Shown: positions 8,870 to 16,490 of the stretch, one piece after another
Position numbering within the stretch: the stretch's first letter is position 1
How the letters are laid out: each line of letters begins with the position of its first letter
DNA from: Arenibacter sp. ARW7G5Y1
GTDB taxonomy: Bacteria > Bacteroidota > Bacteroidia > Flavobacteriales > Flavobacteriaceae
Length of the DNA stretch: 64,000 bases
Assembly (NCBI RefSeq): GCF_003201775.1
Contig: NZ_QJJZ01000004.1
Coordinates: 92,643-156,642 of the forward strand
Reading direction: 5' to 3'
The notes under the pieces: model-generated
What the model was told of the DNA's origin: nothing
Database searches by the model: none
The model's input: only the letters and a program-made list of their open reading frames with translations
Program-made: the position numbers and the translations under genes

Positions 8870-9550
8870 CTAGTCTTTATCCCTGACCAAGATCTCATCG
8901 ATCATGCCGTAATCCTTGGCTTCGTTTGCTTTCATCCAGTAATCCCTGTCACTGTCGTCGCTTACTTTTTCTAGGGGCTGTCCGGAATGATGTGCAATAA
9001 TTTGGTACAATTCATCCTTAAGTTTTAGAATCTCCCTAGCCGTGATTTCAATATCACTGGCCTGTCCTTGTGCTCCGCCAAGAGGTTGATGGATCATTAC
9101 CCTGGAATGGGTCAATCCGCTGCGCTTGCCTTTTTCACCGGCACATAGGAGAACCGCTCCCATAGAGGCGGCCATTCCTGTACATATGGTGGCTACATCT
9201 GGTTTTATGAACTGCATGGTATCATAGATTCCCAAACCGGCATAAACACTTCCGCCAGGGGAATTAATATATATCTGTATGTCCTTGGAGGCATCCGTGC
9301 TTTCCAAGAACAATAACTGTGCCTGCACAATGTTGGCAACTTGGTCATTGATCCCTGTTCCAAGAAAAATGATACGGTCCATCATTAATCTGGAAAAAAC
9401 ATCCATAGCTACCGCATTTAGCTGTCTTTCTTCAATAATGTTTGGAGTAAGGTTGGTGGGGTACATACTACTTAAGATAGTATCGTAATACATGCTATTT
9501 ATTCCCTGATGTTTAATAGCATAATTTTTGAATTCTTTCCCGTAATCCAT
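8870..9550 (-). CDS. clpP: ATP-dependent Clp protease proteolytic subunit ClpP
   Basis: Serine protease subunit of 226 aa that forms the tetradecameric chamber of ClpXP. The nucleophile Ser129 lies in GMAASMGA and the catalytic His154 in MIHQPLGG; the oxyanion region INSPGGSV is at residues 105-112. The N-terminus is about 20 residues longer than the mature E. coli enzyme, so a propeptide or a later start is possible. It sits between tig and clpX on the minus strand and is separated from tig by a strong terminator-like hairpin. Confidence 0.97.
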   Translation of the reverse strand: MDYGKEFKNYAIKHQGINSMYYDTILSSMYPTNLTPNIIEERQLNAVAMDVFSRLMMDRIIFLGTGINDQVANIVQAQLLFLESTDASKDIQIYINSPGGSVYAGLGIYDTMQFIKPDVATICTGMAASMGAVLLCAGEKGKRSGLTHSRVMIHQPLGGAQGQASDIEITAREILKLKDELYQIIAHHSGQPLEKVSDDSDRDYWMKANEAKDYGMIDEILVRDKD

Positions 9551-9575
9551 ATTTTATATCAATAGTTTTATAAGA

Positions 9576-9609
9576 TAAAAAAAGTGTCGAAAATAAACTC
9601 TTCGACACT
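9576..9609 (-). terminator. Terminator between tig and clpP
   Basis: Read on the minus strand, AGTGTCGAA and TTCGACACT form a 9-bp perfect stem with a 9-base loop, followed by six T residues and more AT. It lies after the tig stop codon and before clpP, so most tig transcription should end here and clpP-clpX should have its own promoter or depend on read-through. Confidence 0.85.
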
Positions 9610-9693
9610 GTAAATATACTTATTTTTAGTGAAACTTAATTTTATTGGCTCCTATCGTAGCGTATTTAAAATATAAGGTTCAACTAATAGGAA

Positions 9694-11016
9694 TTACCCG
9701 TATACTTCCTTAACAAAGTCTTCGTAAGTAACTTCTTTCGTTTTTAAATTTGCTTTTTCCTTATATAGGGTCAAAAGCTTTTGGCTCATCAATTGTTCTG
9801 AAAGACGTTTTACTTCATCTTGGTTGGAAAGTACCCTTGCGGCAATATTATCCAACTCCTCCTCTTTGGGATCCAACTGACCAAATTGTGCCATTTGCTG
9901 CTTAATAAAGCCTTTTGCGAATTCTTTCAGCTCATCAAACTGAATCTGAATACCGTTTTCCTGAATAATCTTGCCTTCTATAAGCTGATAGCGCAGGCCT
10001 TTTTCCGATTTTTCAAATTCTTCGTTCGCTTCTTCTTCGGTCAATTGTTTTTCCCCGGTCATCTGAATCCACTTGGTCAAAAATTCGGTAGGAAGGTCAA
10101 ATTTGATACTGTCTATAAAGTGTTCGGTTACATCATTTAACAGTTTCTGATCGGACTGTTGCTCAAATTGTTTTTCTGAATCTTCCTTGATGCGTTCTTT
10201 CAATTCCTTTACAGAGGTTACAACATCTTTCCCGAACAGCTTGTCAAAAAGCTCCTGATCTAATTTTGCAGGTTCCTTTTCGTTGATTTCCTCTATGGTG
10301 AAAGTAACTTCTATATCCAATTTTTCGGATTTTTCAGCGTCTATCCCCAAAGAACTGCCCAATAAATAATCTTCTTTGAAAAGCCCTTTTGTCTTTAAGG
10401 TAACAACATCGCCCACTTTCTTGCCCAAAAGGCTGTCTAGCGCTTTTTTACTCTTTATTTTTTCGATCTCGATAACAGTCTTGTTGTCTATTTCCTCTGC
10501 TTCGTTCTTGAAAACCCCGTTCACGTCATCTTTTTTGCCAACTTCCGTTTTGCTGATCAATTTACCGTATTGCTTTTGGATACGCTCCACCTGATCGTCG
10601 ATCGTTTTTTTATCTGCAATGATTTTATAGTGGGTGATGGCTTTTTTCGACTTAAGGTCTACATTGAAATTTGGGGCAAGTCCCAATTCAAATTCAAAGG
10701 CAAATTCTTCAGAATCCCAGTTGAAGTTGTCCTGTTGTTTTGGAAGTGGATTTCCAAGCACATCCAATTTTTCTTCTGTAAGATATTTGTTGAGATTGTC
10801 TTGCAACAGCTTGTTTACCTCATCTACCAAAACGGCTTTTCCGTATTGTTTCTTGATCAATCCCATAGGCACCTGACCTTTTCTGAAACCTGGTATGTTT
10901 GCTTGTTTTCTGTAGTCCTTTAAGATTGTCTCTACCTTGTCGAAGTAATCGTCCTTGGTTACCGCAACTTTTACTACCGCATTTAATTCGTCAATCTGCT
11001 CTTTAGTGATGTTCAT
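9694..11016 (-). CDS. tig: Trigger factor chaperone
   Basis: Ribosome-associated chaperone that binds nascent chains at the exit tunnel. I choose the start MNITKEQID at 11016 (440 aa). The frame is open upstream to 11082, but the promoter-like sequence at 11052-11082 overlaps that extension. The ribosome-binding signature appears as GFRKGQVP near residue 40. The middle peptidyl-prolyl isomerase domain appears reduced, and the C-terminal arms are long and charged, as in other Bacteroidota. It heads the minus-strand order tig, clpP, clpX. Confidence 0.93.
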   Translation of the reverse strand: MNITKEQIDELNAVVKVAVTKDDYFDKVETILKDYRKQANIPGFRKGQVPMGLIKKQYGKAVLVDEVNKLLQDNLNKYLTEEKLDVLGNPLPKQQDNFNWDSEEFAFEFELGLAPNFNVDLKSKKAITHYKIIADKKTIDDQVERIQKQYGKLISKTEVGKKDDVNGVFKNEAEEIDNKTVIEIEKIKSKKALDSLLGKKVGDVVTLKTKGLFKEDYLLGSSLGIDAEKSEKLDIEVTFTIEEINEKEPAKLDQELFDKLFGKDVVTSVKELKERIKEDSEKQFEQQSDQKLLNDVTEHFIDSIKFDLPTEFLTKWIQMTGEKQLTEEEANEEFEKSEKGLRYQLIEGKIIQENGIQIQFDELKEFAKGFIKQQMAQFGQLDPKEEELDNIAARVLSNQDEVKRLSEQLMSQKLLTLYKEKANLKTKEVTYEDFVKEVYG

Positions 11017-11051
11017 TTCTATATCTAATTTTACTAAAATAAAATGGGATG

Positions 11052-11082
11052 CAAAAGTAGTACATTTTCTAATCTCCAACAA
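11052..11082 (-). promoter_or_regulatory. Bacteroidota-type promoter for tig
   Basis: On the minus strand TACTTTTG (11052-11059) matches the -7 consensus TAnnTTTG, and TTG at 11080-11082 lies 20 bases upstream as the -33 element. A second TTG at 11077-11079 gives 17-base spacing. Transcription would begin about 30 bases upstream of the chosen tig start codon. Confidence 0.75.
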
Positions 11083-11114
11083 GTTTTTAAATTACTGAAT
11101 GTCAAAAAGGTACC

Positions 11115-11465
11115 CTATATTTTTTTGTCATCATTTAGAAATGAATAAAATATAGATTGTAGAAAGGAAAGCAAAAGGCTGAAAAGTAATGCCCACCAAA
11201 TATTATTTACGGTGAAGCCTCCGATAAAGTAGTCGGCCAAAAGAATAATTATAGCGTTGATTATAAGTAGGAACAATCCTAAGGTGAGGATGGTTACCGG
11301 CAAGGTCAGGATGACCAGGATAGGTTTTACAATAAAGTTGAGCAAACTTAGAACAATGGCAACAATAATGGCGGTGGTATATGAGTCCACACCTACTCCG
11401 GGTAGTATTTTTGCCAAAATAACAACAGCTATGGCACTCAGGAGAATTCTTAAAATTAGGTTCAT
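11115..11465 (-). CDS. Phage holin family 4-like membrane protein
   Basis: A 116-aa, very hydrophobic protein with about four transmembrane segments (roughly 3-22, 31-50, 53-78 and 88-108) and a charged tail ending NDDKKI. The layout fits the Phage_holin_4_2 family (PF04020), a bacterial membrane family present in many genomes without phages. No phage genes are nearby, so a lysis role is unlikely and the function is unknown. It lies upstream of tig on the same strand but tig has its own promoter. Confidence 0.75.
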   Translation of the reverse strand: MNLILRILLSAIAVVILAKILPGVGVDSYTTAIIVAIVLSLLNFIVKPILVILTLPVTILTLGLFLLIINAIIILLADYFIGGFTVNNIWWALLFSLLLSFLQSIFYSFLNDDKKI

Positions 11466-11615
11466 GATTAACTTTTTTTAGGTTGAAGGATGTTTTGTCA
11501 AAGATATTATTCCTTTAAAAGTAAACATTTATTTTGTTTGTTAAGGGGGATTTTTCTGGTTTCCAAGTAGGGGCCTAGAGTTGTCCTTAATTTTTGAACT
11601 GTAGGGAGGTAATAC

Positions 11616-12383
11616 CTATTTGATAAATTGAATGGTTTTTTCAAAGAACTGGGAGGGATTCTCTGCGTGAAGCCAATGTCCTGCCTTGTCTATGGTTTCT
11701 ACTGTGGCCAATGGAAAATGCCTTTTTATAACCGATAGGTCATCTGGGACGATATACTCCGATCTGTCTCCCCTTAAAAAAAGTGTTGGTCCTTTGTAGG
11801 TGTCTGTAGATCCTATGTTCTCCCCAATTTCCTCCATTTTTTCACTTAATACGTTAAGATTGAATCGAAATCCCAATACCCCCTTTTCCTTCCAATACAG
11901 ATTTTTTAACAAAAACTGGCGTATACCCATATTTTTTATGGATTTGGACAGTTGTTCGTCTGCCTCATTTCTTGAGTTGATATTTTTGATGTCCAAGGCA
12001 TTGAGGCCATTTATAATGTCTTGATGATGGGGTGGGTAAAACTTGGGGGCAATATCCGCTACAAGTAATTTTTTTGTCAATTGTGGATATTGACAGGCAA
12101 AAAGCATCGCTGTTTTTCCACCCATGGAATGGCCGAGTATAATGGCTTCTTCCAAACGATGGTGTTCCATGTATTGTTTAACATCCTCCGCCAATAAATC
12201 ATAATTGAACTCTTGGGAATGAAAACTTTTTCCATGGTTTCGCAAATCCAATAGGTGTACCTGGAAGCCTTCTTCGGCATATTTTGTACCCATGGATTTC
12301 CAATTGTCGGACATGCCCAAAAAACCATGCAATATAATAATGGGTTGTCCTTCTCCTAAAATATTGGAATGCAGTACCGGCAT
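11616..12383 (-). CDS. Alpha/beta fold hydrolase (YbfF-like esterase)
   Basis: Esterase of 255 aa. HGFLG near residues 19-23 forms the oxyanion region, the nucleophile Ser86 lies in GHSMGG, and a late GHWLHAENP supplies the catalytic histidine. The acid is probably in LRGDRSEYI. It resembles the E. coli YbfF acyl-CoA/short-chain esterase group; the physiological substrate is unknown. Its start codon overlaps the pdxJ stop codon by one base (TAATG on the minus strand), so the two genes are translationally coupled. Confidence 0.85.
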   Translation of the reverse strand: MPVLHSNILGEGQPIIILHGFLGMSDNWKSMGTKYAEEGFQVHLLDLRNHGKSFHSQEFNYDLLAEDVKQYMEHHRLEEAIILGHSMGGKTAMLFACQYPQLTKKLLVADIAPKFYPPHHQDIINGLNALDIKNINSRNEADEQLSKSIKNMGIRQFLLKNLYWKEKGVLGFRFNLNVLSEKMEEIGENIGSTDTYKGPTLFLRGDRSEYIVPDDLSVIKRHFPLATVETIDKAGHWLHAENPSQFFEKTIQFIK

Positions 12384-13096
12384 TATTTTAATTTGTTTAT
12401 GTACATATTAATTACATTTTCCAGGCCAAGGTACAAGGACTCACATATAAGGGCATGACCAATGGAAACTTCCAGCAAGTGGGGTATGTTTTCCTTGAAA
12501 TACTTTATGTTTTCCAAACTTAGATCGTGCCCGGCATTTATGCCCAGCCCTAAATGGTGGGCTGTTTTTGCGGCCTCGCTAAAGGCTAAGATCCCCTTCT
12601 TGTTTCCTTTTGCATATTCATGGGCATAGCTTTCGGTATAAAGTTCAATACGGTCGGCTCCTGTTAGTGCGGCACCCTGTACCATTTCAATATTGGCGTC
12701 CACAAAAATAGAAGTTCTTATACCGTTGTCCTTGAATGTGGATATTACTTCCTTTAAGAAATCCCTGTGCTTAATGGTATCCCACCCGGCATTGGACGTT
12801 ATGGCATCTACGGCATCGGGGACCAGGGTAACTTGTGTTGGTTTTACCTCCAAAACCAGATCCATAAAAGATTGTATGGGGTTTCCCTCTATGTTGAATT
12901 CGGTGCGGACCATCTTCTTTAAGTCCCTCGCATCCTGGTACCTGATATGTCTTTCGTCTGGTCGTGGGTGTATGGTTATGCCTTGTGCCCCAAAATCTTC
13001 AATGTCTTTGGCTACTTTTAGCAGGTCTGGCACGTTTCCTCCTCGTGAATTTCTTAATGTTGCAATTTTATTTACATTAACGCTAAGTTTTGTCAT
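12383..13096 (-). CDS. pdxJ: Pyridoxine 5'-phosphate synthase
   Basis: A 237-aa TIM-barrel enzyme that condenses 1-deoxyxylulose 5-phosphate with 3-amino-2-oxopropyl phosphate, the ring-closing step of the DXP-dependent vitamin B6 pathway. Typical motifs: [17 protein letters not shown] at the start (residues 4-20), [12 protein letters not shown] near residue 40, [10 protein letters not shown] near 178 and ISIGHALI-like VSIGHALI near the end. It is divergent from the CBS-domain gene with a 290-bp spacer, and it is coupled to the downstream esterase gene. Confidence 0.96.
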   Translation of the reverse strand: MTKLSVNVNKIATLRNSRGGNVPDLLKVAKDIEDFGAQGITIHPRPDERHIRYQDARDLKKMVRTEFNIEGNPIQSFMDLVLEVKPTQVTLVPDAVDAITSNAGWDTIKHRDFLKEVISTFKDNGIRTSIFVDANIEMVQGAALTGADRIELYTESYAHEYAKGNKKGILAFSEAAKTAHHLGLGINAGHDLSLENIKYFKENIPHLLEVSIGHALICESLYLGLENVINMYINKLK

Positions 13097-13386
13097 AGGG
13101 TTTTGGTATGTTTAAAAGCAAAAATACAAATTAGGCATACCTTTTGCTGTTTTTATTGTGAAAGAATTTGTTTTTCAAGATCGGTTGTAATCATTGCGGA
13201 GAATTCCAAGCCATTGGGTTTTGCAGTTTTTTCAGGACTTTTGTACAGGATTGATTTTGGATGCTTGTAATTTTCAGGATTGTTTTCTAAACAGCTCGCA
13301 AAAGCTGGCTCTTTTTGTAAATAATACTTTGGAAGATTCGGGTTCTTAGAAATTTTTATTAGTATTTTGCGTTATAATATGAAGTT

Positions 13387-14043
13387 ATGAACATTCAAAA
13401 CAACATAATTGCCACATTGCCGATTTTTAAAGTGGGTGATACTTTGAAAAAAGTGATCAAATTCTTTAATGAATCTACCTATTCCCATGTTGCAGTGATG
13501 GAAGGGAATGTCTTTATTGGGGTTTTGGATGAAAATGACCTTGATAATTATGAAAAGGATAAGAAGATAGAGGATTATCGATATAACCTGGAAACCTTTT
13601 TTGTCCGAAAGGAAACTTCTTGGTTGGATGTATTGGAAATATTTTCAAAGAATGAAGCCAACCTTTTGCCCGTCTTGGATGATAATGGTTTGGTGGTAGG
13701 ATATTACGATCTCATAGATATTGTGGATGAATTTATTGATACGCCCTTTTTTACAGAGCCTGGGGGAATCCTTGTCTTGGCAAAGGGATTAAAGGATTAT
13801 TCTTTTAGTGAGATAGCCCAGATAGTGGAAAGCAATAATGTTAGGTTGATTGGCGGGTTTATTACGGATATTCGAAATGATGTTATTCAGATCACCATTA
13901 AAATTGGTACTACACATTTAAATGAGATTATACAGTCTTTTCGAAGGTATAACTACACTATACTCTACGGCAACAATGACGATCAGTTTATCGAGGATTT
14001 AAAGCAGAGGTCTGATTATTTGGATAAATATCTAAATGTTTAA
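13387..14043 (+). CDS. CBS domain-containing protein
   Basis: A 218-aa cytoplasmic protein. Two CBS motifs occupy the first 125 residues, with paired strands such as SHVAVMEGNVFIGVLDENDL and LLPVLDDNGLVVGYYDLID. The remaining part (about 140-218) looks like an ACT-type or ferredoxin-like regulatory fold. CBS pairs bind adenosyl ligands and sense energy state in known proteins. The gene ends five bases before nadK and is probably in one operon with it; a role in NAD(P) or nucleotide sensing is speculation. Confidence 0.85.
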   Translation: MNIQNNIIATLPIFKVGDTLKKVIKFFNESTYSHVAVMEGNVFIGVLDENDLDNYEKDKKIEDYRYNLETFFVRKETSWLDVLEIFSKNEANLLPVLDDNGLVVGYYDLIDIVDEFIDTPFFTEPGGILVLAKGLKDYSFSEIAQIVESNNVRLIGGFITDIRNDVIQITIKIGTTHLNEIIQSFRRYNYTILYGNNDDQFIEDLKQRSDYLDKYLNV

Positions 14044-14048
14044 TTCCT

Positions 14049-14930
14049 ATGAAAGTTGCCATTTACGGACTTACTTGCCAGAATAACGTTTTGGATTGCA
14101 TTGTGGAGTTGTTGGACGAACTTCATAAAGAGAATGCCGATATTTACTTTGAAAAAGAGTTTTACAACTTGATCGTGGCCAAGCGTAATGTAGGCGAATT
14201 CCCTGTATTCACTGATTCCAATGGTCTTGATGTCCATTTTGATATGTTTGTGAGTTTTGGTGGCGATGGTACCATTTTAAGGGCTACAACCTATGTCCGG
14301 GACTTGGGGATACCTATAGTAGGTGTTAATACAGGTAGGCTGGGATTTTTGTCCACATTTAGAAAAGAAGATGTACGCAAGGTGGTTAAGGAATTCGTTT
14401 CGGGAGCATATACCATTGTAGAGCGCAGTTTGGTGGAGGTAAGTGCCCAATCCGATATTCCCGAATTTAAAACATTAAACTTTGCTTTGAATGAGATTAC
14501 CGTGAGCAGGAAAGATACTACTTCCATGATTACGGTAGAAACCCATCTGAACGATGAATACCTTACATCCTATTGGGCGGATGGATTGATCGTGGCGACG
14601 CCCACTGGATCCACAGGGTATTCGCTTAGCTGTGGAGGACCTGTGATTGCCCCCACGGCAAAATCATTGATACTTACACCTATAGCACCCCATAACCTAA
14701 ATGCAAGACCTTTGGTTATTTCTGATGATACCGTTATAAGGCTCAAGGTTTCCGGGAGGGAAGAAAGTCATTTGGTATCCTTGGACTCTAGGATTGCAAC
14801 CGTAGCCAGTGGCAAGGAGATTTTTATTAGAAAAGCTCCCTTTACCATAAAAATGATTGAATATACCTCCGAAAGTTTCCTAAAAACACTGCGGAATAAA
14901 TTATTGTGGGGAGAGGACAAACGAAACTGA
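14049..14930 (+). CDS. nadK: NAD kinase
   Basis: Phosphorylates NAD to NADP with ATP or polyphosphate. At 293 aa it is the usual length. The diagnostic GGDGT motif occurs in SFGGDGTILRAT near residue 76. NEI(T)V follows in LNEITVSRKDTT, and the glycine-rich TPTGSTGYSLSCGGP, which binds the nucleotide, is near residue 180. It follows the CBS-domain gene by five bases. Confidence 0.97.
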   Translation: MKVAIYGLTCQNNVLDCIVELLDELHKENADIYFEKEFYNLIVAKRNVGEFPVFTDSNGLDVHFDMFVSFGGDGTILRATTYVRDLGIPIVGVNTGRLGFLSTFRKEDVRKVVKEFVSGAYTIVERSLVEVSAQSDIPEFKTLNFALNEITVSRKDTTSMITVETHLNDEYLTSYWADGLIVATPTGSTGYSLSCGGPVIAPTAKSLILTPIAPHNLNARPLVISDDTVIRLKVSGREESHLVSLDSRIATVASGKEIFIRKAPFTIKMIEYTSESFLKTLRNKLLWGEDKRN

Positions 14931-15023
14931 TCGTTTTGGGGGCGACAATAAAAAGGGACAAAATCTGTTTATCAAGTGAGAACATGAATGTAATAATTTA
15001 CTAGTGTAAACTACTGAAATTGT

Positions 15024-15031
15024 TATATTTG
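15024..15031 (+). promoter_or_regulatory. -7 promoter element for the DUF6089 gene
   Basis: TATATTTG matches TAnnTTTG exactly and lies 16 bases before the ATG at 15048. No TTG is found at the usual distance upstream, so this is a partial promoter. It would start an operon running through uppS and bamA. Confidence 0.5.
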
Positions 15032-15047
15032 CAAACTTTTATAAATA

Positions 15048-15734
15048 ATGAGGTTATTTTTTGCGGCAATTCTTCTTTTCATTTTTAATGAAATAAAGGG
15101 ACAGACATACGAGATTGGCCTATTTGCGGGTGGTACCAATAATATTGGAGATGTTGGGAGGTCTAATTTTATTTTGCCTTCGGGTCCTGCTTTTGGAGGT
15201 TTGTTTAAATGGAACAAAAGTAAACGCTATGCTTGGAGGGCCAGTATTATTTATGGGGAGTTTACAGCGGATGATTCCAAATCGGATATTCCGTCGCGCC
15301 AACAACGGAATTTTATTATGGACAATAGTGTTCTGGAGGCATCCGCAGGTTTGGAGTTTAATTTTGTGGAATATAATTTGCACCAATTGGGGCCGGCGTT
15401 TACGCCTTATCTGTATACCGGGGTAACCTATTTTAGATATGGATACCATTATTTTGATGCGGCGCAATTACAGGATGTTGGGCAAAGGGATGGCTCTTTT
15501 GCCGTACCTATGACGGTTGGAGCTAAATTAAGGATTGGTCAGTTTTTTATTTTGGGAGCGGAAATTGGGGCCAGATACACCTTTACGGATAATTTGGATG
15601 CCAGTAATCCTGAAGGTTCCAATTATGAAGAATTTAGATTTGGTAATATTTTTAGTGATGACTGGTATGTTTTCTCCGGGATTACACTAACGTATACTTT
15701 TGGAAGAAAACCTTGTCAGGATTGCTTTCAGTAG
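15048..15734 (+). CDS. DUF6089 family outer-membrane beta-barrel protein
   Basis: A 228-aa protein with a signal peptide (hydrophobic residues 3-13, likely cleavage after about residue 19) followed by alternating beta strands with aromatic ends, such as YEIGLFAGG and WYVFSGITLTYTFG near the C-terminus. This fits a small eight-stranded barrel. It is recognised from its fixed place before uppS-bamA in flavobacteria. It ends about 20 bases before uppS. A role in envelope assembly is suggested by context only. Confidence 0.8.
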   Translation: MRLFFAAILLFIFNEIKGQTYEIGLFAGGTNNIGDVGRSNFILPSGPAFGGLFKWNKSKRYAWRASIIYGEFTADDSKSDIPSRQQRNFIMDNSVLEASAGLEFNFVEYNLHQLGPAFTPYLYTGVTYFRYGYHYFDAAQLQDVGQRDGSFAVPMTVGAKLRIGQFFILGAEIGARYTFTDNLDASNPEGSNYEEFRFGNIFSDDWYVFSGITLTYTFGRKPCQDCFQ

Positions 15735-15754
15735 TTTTTTAAAAAATATATAGT

Positions 15755-16486
15755 TTGGAAGAATTAAAGATCAAATCGTTGCCGAGACATTTAGCCATAA
15801 TCATGGATGGTAACGGGCGCTGGGCAAAAGAAAGGGGTAAATTAAGGGTTTTTGGACATGAGCAAGGGGTGAAGACCGTTAGGAGAACTGTTGAGGACTG
15901 CGCTAGAATTGGGGTGGAGTTTCTTACCTTATATACTTTTTCCACCGAAAATTGGAACAGACCCAAGTTGGAAGTGGAAACTTTAATGCGGTTGTTGGTC
16001 TCTTCCCTTAAAAGGGAGTTGAAAACCTTGAATAATAATAACATTAAGTTAAATACCATTGGCAATATAGCTTCCTTGCCAAACAGTGCCCATAGGGAAT
16101 TGGTGGATGTAATGGAGAAAACTAGTGCCAATACGGGTATGACATTGACCCTTGCCCTTAGTTATGGGTCTCGCGAAGAGATAAAAACTGCCGTACAACA
16201 GATATGTGTCAAAGTTAAAAATAATATAATTTCTCCTGAAAATATTGACGAAACCATTATTAATAACCATCTTTACACGCATAATTTACCAGATGTGGAC
16301 TTGTTGATCCGTACAAGTGGAGAGCATAGGATCAGTAATTTCTTACTATGGCAAATTGCATATGCGGAATTATATTTTATTGATGTATTTTGGCCGGATT
16401 TTTCGGAACAGCATTTATTGGAAGCCATTAAAAATTACCAGAACAGAGAACGAAGATTTGGAAAAACTAGCGAACAACTCACCTAG
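15755..16486 (+). CDS. uppS: Isoprenyl transferase (undecaprenyl diphosphate synthase)
   Basis: Cis-prenyltransferase of 243 aa that makes the C55 lipid carrier for peptidoglycan and glycan export. The signature HLAIIMDGNGRWAKERG is near residues 9-25, with the catalytic Asp in MDGNG. The substrate-binding RTSGEHRISNFLLWQ region is near 190-205. The start is TTG at 15755; the next methionine lies inside the catalytic motif, so no ATG start is possible. bamA follows four bases after the stop. Confidence 0.97.
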   Translation: MEELKIKSLPRHLAIIMDGNGRWAKERGKLRVFGHEQGVKTVRRTVEDCARIGVEFLTLYTFSTENWNRPKLEVETLMRLLVSSLKRELKTLNNNNIKLNTIGNIASLPNSAHRELVDVMEKTSANTGMTLTLALSYGSREEIKTAVQQICVKVKNNIISPENIDETIINNHLYTHNLPDVDLLIRTSGEHRISNFLLWQIAYAELYFIDVFWPDFSEQHLLEAIKNYQNRERRFGKTSEQLT

Positions 16487-16490
16487 CGGC

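Noticed and set aside
11017..11082. A 22-codon upstream extension of trigger factor
   Set aside because: It overlaps a good promoter (TTG-N20-TACTTTTG), and the family N-terminus begins at the later methionine.
11115..11465. Evidence of a prophage from the holin-like protein
   Set aside because: No other phage genes, attachment sites or compositional change are present; this family is widespread in phage-free regions.
16317..16490. An upstream in-frame extension of bamA into uppS
   Set aside because: The extension lies wholly in the uppS coding region and would remove the signal peptide from the N-terminus; ATG 16491 gives a proper exported protein.
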